Shown here piece after piece: positions 60,798-64,000 of a stretch of DNA of 64,000 nucleotides. The notes beneath the pieces were generated by a model, which did no database searches, was not told the DNA's origin, and was given only the letters and a program-made list of their open reading frames with translations. Each line of letters begins with the position of its first letter. Within the stretch, counting starts at the first letter, position 1. The stretch is from contig JAPYVG010000003.1 of the NCBI GenBank assembly GCA_028277025.1, positions 72,420-136,419 of the forward strand. Direction: 5' to 3'. A program made the position numbers and the translations under genes. Source of the DNA: Sulfolobaceae archaeon. Lineage in GTDB: Archaea; Thermoproteota; Thermoprotei_A; Sulfolobales; Sulfolobaceae.

Positions 60798-61262
60798 TTA
60801 TTTAGCTTCAAATTTAATTAATTCCTTCAGAACCTTTATCTTATTTATTATATCGTCCAGCAATGTAATTAAATCTTCTCTTCTTCTCTTTAAAGAAAGT
60901 TGAAAAGGAAACTCTATTCTTTTCTGGTCTAAATAAATCAGTTCTCTCTCTACTTCCTCTTTGAACTTCTCATAATATAAAAGGAAATCAAATAAATCAA
61001 TAACCTCCTTCTTTTCCTCCTCTTTTTTTATAGAATATTTAGGGCATATATAACATATTAATGGATGGGGCGACATCTCGTCGTCAGTTATCCAAGAGGT
61101 TGGGATTTTCTTATCCTTTACTATAAATTTCTTACATCTTTCTCCGTCGAAATAGGCACACGTATCTCTCTTCTTTCTTCCCTCATCTATAATATCTTGG
61201 TAATTATGTAATCGTGAGGATAGCGTGATATCAATTAATAGCTCTCTAAACTTCTCCATCAC
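60798..61262 (-). CDS. Cysteine-containing helical protein, unknown
   Basis: This encodes 154 residues. Four cysteines, in DTCAYFDGERCKKF (about 34-43) and HPLICYICPKYS (about 70-73), could bind zinc or an Fe-S cluster. The rest (about 80-154) is charged and helical, probably a coiled coil. I recognise no family. It converges on nurA, with the kink-turn hairpin between the two stops. The start is M1 or M2. Confidence 0.55.
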   Translation of the reverse strand: MMEKFRELLIDITLSSRLHNYQDIIDEGRKKRDTCAYFDGERCKKFIVKDKKIPTSWITDDEMSPHPLICYICPKYSIKKEEEKKEVIDLFDFLLYYEKFKEEVERELIYLDQKRIEFPFQLSLKRRREDLITLLDDIINKIKVLKELIKFEAK

Positions 61263-61307
61263 TTTTTATACTAAGCATTTTTGAACTTTTATTTTTTATA
61301 TTATCAC

Positions 61308-62117
61308 ATGGGAATTATAAGAGAACCAATAATAATAAGACCTCATGACTCCTTACTACATACAATAAAAATAATGACAATGGAATACGTGCCAAAAGTA
61401 ATAGTGGCAGATGAAAACGGTAATCCTTTAGGGGCATTAACTCAAAAAGATGTTCTAGAATTTATTACAAAATTAGGGGAAAGGGAACTAGATAATGTTT
61501 ACGTCTCAGAGGTAATGAGGAAGGATATATTAACAGTTTCTAACGATATAGAACCACTGGAGGCTGCACAACTTATAATAGAGAAAAAGCAACCGTTACT
61601 TATTGTAACTTCTGATGACGGAAAAGTCTTAGGAATGATTATAAAGAGTGATTTAGCGCAATATTATTCAAGTTTAATAAAGGGAATTCATAAAGTCTCG
61701 GAATATATGACTAGGAATCCAGTCTTAATAGACCAAAATAAGACAATAGACGAAGCAGTAAATCTCTTGATCTCAAAGAACTTAGGGAGACTAATTGTTG
61801 TTAATGAGGAAAATAAAATTATTGGGACTATAACTACAACAGACTTGCTATATCTCGCACCAGTTCTTAAAATTAAGGGCCTACAAGTTAAAGTAAAAGA
61901 AGTTATGACACCGACTATAGTTATCATGGATGATTATGAGGACTTAAATTATGCTGCGAAATTAATGGCTAACAGAAAGGTTAAGGGAATTCCTATAGTA
62001 GGCCCAAGTGGAGAGATTAAAGGTATTGTAACCACTACTGATATTGTTAAAGCTCTAACTGACGAGAGGGTTAGAAAATACCTACTCGAACTAAAATTAT
62101 ATACTTCTACTTTCTAA
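61308..62117 (+). CDS. Four-CBS-domain protein
   Basis: This encodes 269 residues from ATG 61308 (an upstream in-frame ATG would give an odd Phe/Tyr-rich start, and the TATA spacing fits 61308 better). Four CBS motifs are visible, for example [52 protein letters not shown] and [20 protein letters not shown]. It probably binds adenosine nucleotides as a regulator, with no catalytic domain. It overlaps the convergent thiamine-binding-like gene by 11 bp. Confidence 0.85.
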   Translation: MGIIREPIIIRPHDSLLHTIKIMTMEYVPKVIVADENGNPLGALTQKDVLEFITKLGERELDNVYVSEVMRKDILTVSNDIEPLEAAQLIIEKKQPLLIVTSDDGKVLGMIIKSDLAQYYSSLIKGIHKVSEYMTRNPVLIDQNKTIDEAVNLLISKNLGRLIVVNEENKIIGTITTTDLLYLAPVLKIKGLQVKVKEVMTPTIVIMDDYEDLNYAAKLMANRKVKGIPIVGPSGEIKGIVTTTDIVKALTDERVRKYLLELKLYTSTF

Positions 62118-62403
62118 TTACTTCTAATTTATGCTCTATGCTATTTTCCTTATCTCTTCTGTCATCAACCTTAATTAAAGTTACTATTCTTTTTACACCC
62201 ATTTTTTCTAATTCATCATCAATTTCCCTTATTATGTAACCCAGTTTTGTTATGTCATCTAATTCTAGGGTAGTCATTGAAGGTGCAGGATAATACTTCA
62301 CACCCAGCTTGTCTAGTACTTCGAAAACTTTTTTAACGTATTTAGATAAACTAGTCGAATTAGTCCCAATGGGTTCAACACTTATATCAACAAGTACTTT
62401 CAT
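62107..62403 (-). CDS. MTH1187/YkoF-like thiamine-binding protein (UPF0045)
   Basis: This encodes 98 residues from ATG 62403; the longer frame to 62493 adds an implausible basic extension crossing the divergent promoter. [20 protein letters not shown], then [13 protein letters not shown] with [13 protein letters not shown] are the family signatures, a ferredoxin-like fold that forms tetramers. Bacterial relatives bind hydroxymethylpyrimidine or thiamine. It is divergent from the Fur-like gene. Confidence 0.82.
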   Translation of the reverse strand: MKVLVDISVEPIGTNSTSLSKYVKKVFEVLDKLGVKYYPAPSMTTLELDDITKLGYIIREIDDELEKMGVKRIVTLIKVDDRRDKENSIEHKLEVIRK

Positions 62404-62499
62404 AAATGAAAATATAGTTTTTAAATTTATTAATCTTCTCTCGAAAAAGAACCGTATATAGAAATTTTTAAATGGCTTTGTGATAATAGTCACTACTTG

Positions 62500-62922
62500 A
62501 TGGAAACTGAATTAGCTAACCTGCTAAGACAACATGGGTTAAAAGTCACGCCCCAAAGAATAGCAATACTGAAATTATTGTATAGTGGAGGTCATTTTAA
62601 CGGTGAACAAATCTACAATGAGTTAAAAAAGAGTGAACCTAGTATAAGTTTATCGACTGTATATAATGCATTGAATACATTAGAAAAAGCTGGATTACTC
62701 AACTCATTTGAAGTAAACGGAATAACATGGTATGAGATTAGAAGAAACCTTCACGTAAACGTATTCTGTGAAGATACTAACCAAATAATTGATGTTAATA
62801 TAAACCTAAATGACCTCTACAAGGAATTAGAACAAAAGGGAATTAACGTAAAGAGTTTAAATGTAGTAGCGATAGCTGAATGCTCTAAGGTTTTGAAAGA
62901 ATTCCAAATAAGTAATTCTTGA
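62500..62922 (+). CDS. Fur-family regulator with degenerate metal sites
   Basis: This encodes 140 residues from ATG 62500 (TTG 62497 in frame). The winged helix is typical: [20 protein letters not shown] and [19 protein letters not shown]. In the dimerisation domain the usual HHDHxxCxxC stretch has become [18 protein letters not shown]: only one His and one Cys remain and the CxxC zinc pair is broken. DNA binding is likely kept, metal sensing doubtful. A TTTTTAAAT TATA element lies about 30 nt upstream. It overlaps the convergent hydrolase by 38 bp. Confidence 0.8.
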   Translation: METELANLLRQHGLKVTPQRIAILKLLYSGGHFNGEQIYNELKKSEPSISLSTVYNALNTLEKAGLLNSFEVNGITWYEIRRNLHVNVFCEDTNQIIDVNINLNDLYKELEQKGINVKSLNVVAIAECSKVLKEFQISNS

Positions 62923-63811
62923 ACTTTGTTTCGTCTGCCTTTAAAACGATCTCAGCGTTTGGTTGTTGTTTTGTTAAGTTATACCAATCAATTAACATGG
63001 CTCCCCTTGATTCTGAACATAGTTCTACGGAAACTCTCTTCTTTACCGAAGAAATTATTAATGAATTATCGTAAGCTATGCTAACCGTTAAAGAGTCCGG
63101 ATGAACACTCCCTTTTGATCCTACTGATTTTGAGTACTCCCTAAGCATTTTATTTGCTTTAACAAAAAACTGAGATCTTTTAGTCCCCATTTTTTCAATT
63201 TTTTCCCATTCTTCATCTGTTATTGTAGCAGCCTCTTCAGTAGTTTCCCATGGTACTATTGTTATATCTAGGCCAGAGTTTAATACTATACTAGCTGCTT
63301 CTGGGTCTACCCAGAAGTTAAATTCAGCTATAGCTGTTGTATTACCCCTATACAGTGCACCTCCCATAATCCAAACCTTCTTGATTCTATTTTTAATATC
63401 TTGATCTTTTAATATTGCTAATGCCAAGTTCGTAAGAGGAGATACTGCTAAAATTTCTAATTCGCAACAGTACTCTTTTGAAAGTCTTATTATCGCATCA
63501 ACTGCGTGTTCGTTTTCAGGCTTTTTCTTAGGCATAGGATAGTCCCAGTCCCCCATGCCGTTTTTCCCATGGACCTCTTCTACTGTTCTCCATCTCCCTA
63601 ATATTGGCCTTCTTGAGCCTAAAAAAACTGGAACATCTTCCCTATTTAAATATTCTAATGTAAATAATGCGTTATTAACTTCATTCTCATATTTTACGTT
63701 TCCCGCTACTATAGTGACACCTACTACGTCAAAAAACTCTAAGGATAACATTAATGCAATTGTATCGTCACTAGCGGTATCAGTATCAAAAATAACCTTC
63801 CTTTTTCCCAT
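62885..63811 (-). CDS. Nucleoside hydrolase (inosine/uridine-preferring family)
   Basis: This encodes 308 residues. The calcium-binding N-terminal motif [17 protein letters not shown] is at 6-22, [11 protein letters not shown] follows, then [14 protein letters not shown] near 116-129, [20 protein letters not shown] and VDPEAA. It cleaves ribonucleosides to ribose and base in salvage. It is complete; the start is ATG 63811. Confidence 0.88.
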   Translation of the reverse strand: MGKRKVIFDTDTASDDTIALMLSLEFFDVVGVTIVAGNVKYENEVNNALFTLEYLNREDVPVFLGSRRPILGRWRTVEEVHGKNGMGDWDYPMPKKKPENEHAVDAIIRLSKEYCCELEILAVSPLTNLALAILKDQDIKNRIKKVWIMGGALYRGNTTAIAEFNFWVDPEAASIVLNSGLDITIVPWETTEEAATITDEEWEKIEKMGTKRSQFFVKANKMLREYSKSVGSKGSVHPDSLTVSIAYDNSLIISSVKKRVSVELCSESRGAMLIDWYNLTKQQPNAEIVLKADETKFKNYLFGILSKP

Positions 63812-63930
63812 AGTTTAATACCTTTAGAATCTCACTTTAAAATTTACTAGTTTAATTCACTTTTTAGCTTATTGAGTGTGGAGATAGTGTCGTTGTTAAG
63901 CTATTTATATTTGTATAACGAGTATTACTT

Positions 63931-64000
63931 ATGGGTAGGAAGCCTGTATTTAGGCAAGACGTTTCTTGTCCCTCTTGTGGTAGTCATCATGTTGTTAAGT
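63931..64000 (+). mobile_element. IS1-like transposase InsA-type start (3' end outside window)
   Basis: Reading from ATG 63931, the first 23 codons give MGRKPVFRQDVSCPSCGSHH and then VVK, an N-terminal zinc-ribbon (CPSC) typical of IS1-family InsA-type proteins of Sulfolobales. A CTATTTATATT TATA box lies about 26 nt upstream at 63901. The insertion sequence left end probably lies within 63850-63900; its inverted repeat partner is outside the window. Confidence 0.6.

Overview
The window is a compact, AT-rich chromosome segment of a thermoacidophilic crenarchaeon of the order Sulfolobales. The pointers are a near-textbook Sul7d/Sso7d chromatin protein (44795-44992), a DoxB/DoxC/DoxE terminal quinol oxidase, 4-hydroxybutyryl-CoA dehydratase, a HerA-Mre11-Rad50-NurA operon, an SSV-type integrase fragment in a tRNA gene, tRNA introns, and leaderless genes with TATA boxes about 26 nt upstream of the start codon. 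From memory it most resembles Sulfurisphaera (Sulfolobus) tokodaii; that species call is inference.

Layout. 1-3.2 kb: truncated glycerate kinase with winged-helix and DtxR regulators, and two small unknown (partly membrane) proteins. 3.2-9.3 kb: divergent molybdenum-cofactor cluster (mobB / moeA-mobA) with a methyltransferase, CBS protein, aKMT-like methyltransferase, diphthamide synthase and an amidohydrolase. 9.3-14 kb: regulators, TatD and the dox quinol oxidase. 14.3-14.8 kb: tRNA-Ser with a 12-nt intron and the SRP RNA. 14.8-25.5 kb: an alcohol dehydrogenase pair, then a very long minus-strand operon joining ribosomal proteins and RNA polymerase subunits (rps13, rps4, rps11, rpoD, rpl18e, rpl13, rps9, rpoN, rps2) to MEMO and isoprenoid/lipid genes (fni, GGPP synthase, GlcNAc-1-P transferase). 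25.5-38.6 kb: tyrS, dnaG, polB3, pelota, a radical-SAM cassette, an S2P protease and lysS. 39-44.8 kb: tRNA-Trp with a 63-nt intron, a Pat-type acetyltransferase and acyl-CoA genes including 4-hydroxybutyryl-CoA dehydratase. 45-46 kb: tRNA-Pro with an int(N) integration scar and a decayed gene. 46.2-53.4 kb: B12-dependent mutase subunit, MeaB GTPase, archaeal PEP carboxylase, Bcp and Nnr. 53.5-54.4 kb: two small ferritin-like helical proteins, one an almost perfect internal duplication. 54.5-60.7 kb: the DNA end-resection operon, followed by a k-turn RNA hairpin. 61-64 kb: CBS, thiamine-binding-like, Fur-like and nucleoside hydrolase genes, then the start of an IS1-like element.

How it fits together. 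3-Hydroxyacyl-CoA dehydrogenase, a CoA ligase, 4-hydroxybutyryl-CoA dehydratase, the methylmalonyl-CoA mutase small subunit, its GTPase chaperone and PEP carboxylase lie within about 11 kb and fit the 3-hydroxypropionate/4-hydroxybutyrate CO2-fixation cycle. The most interesting non-routine signals are the k-turn RNA candidate at 60743-60794, the degenerate GHMP-kinase-like protein in the usual mevalonate-kinase position (19641-20318), the 108-bp perfect repeat gene at 53974-54363, the int(N) scar at tRNA-Pro, and a three-gene radical-SAM / DUF1122 / nucleotidyltransferase cassette (33821-36018).
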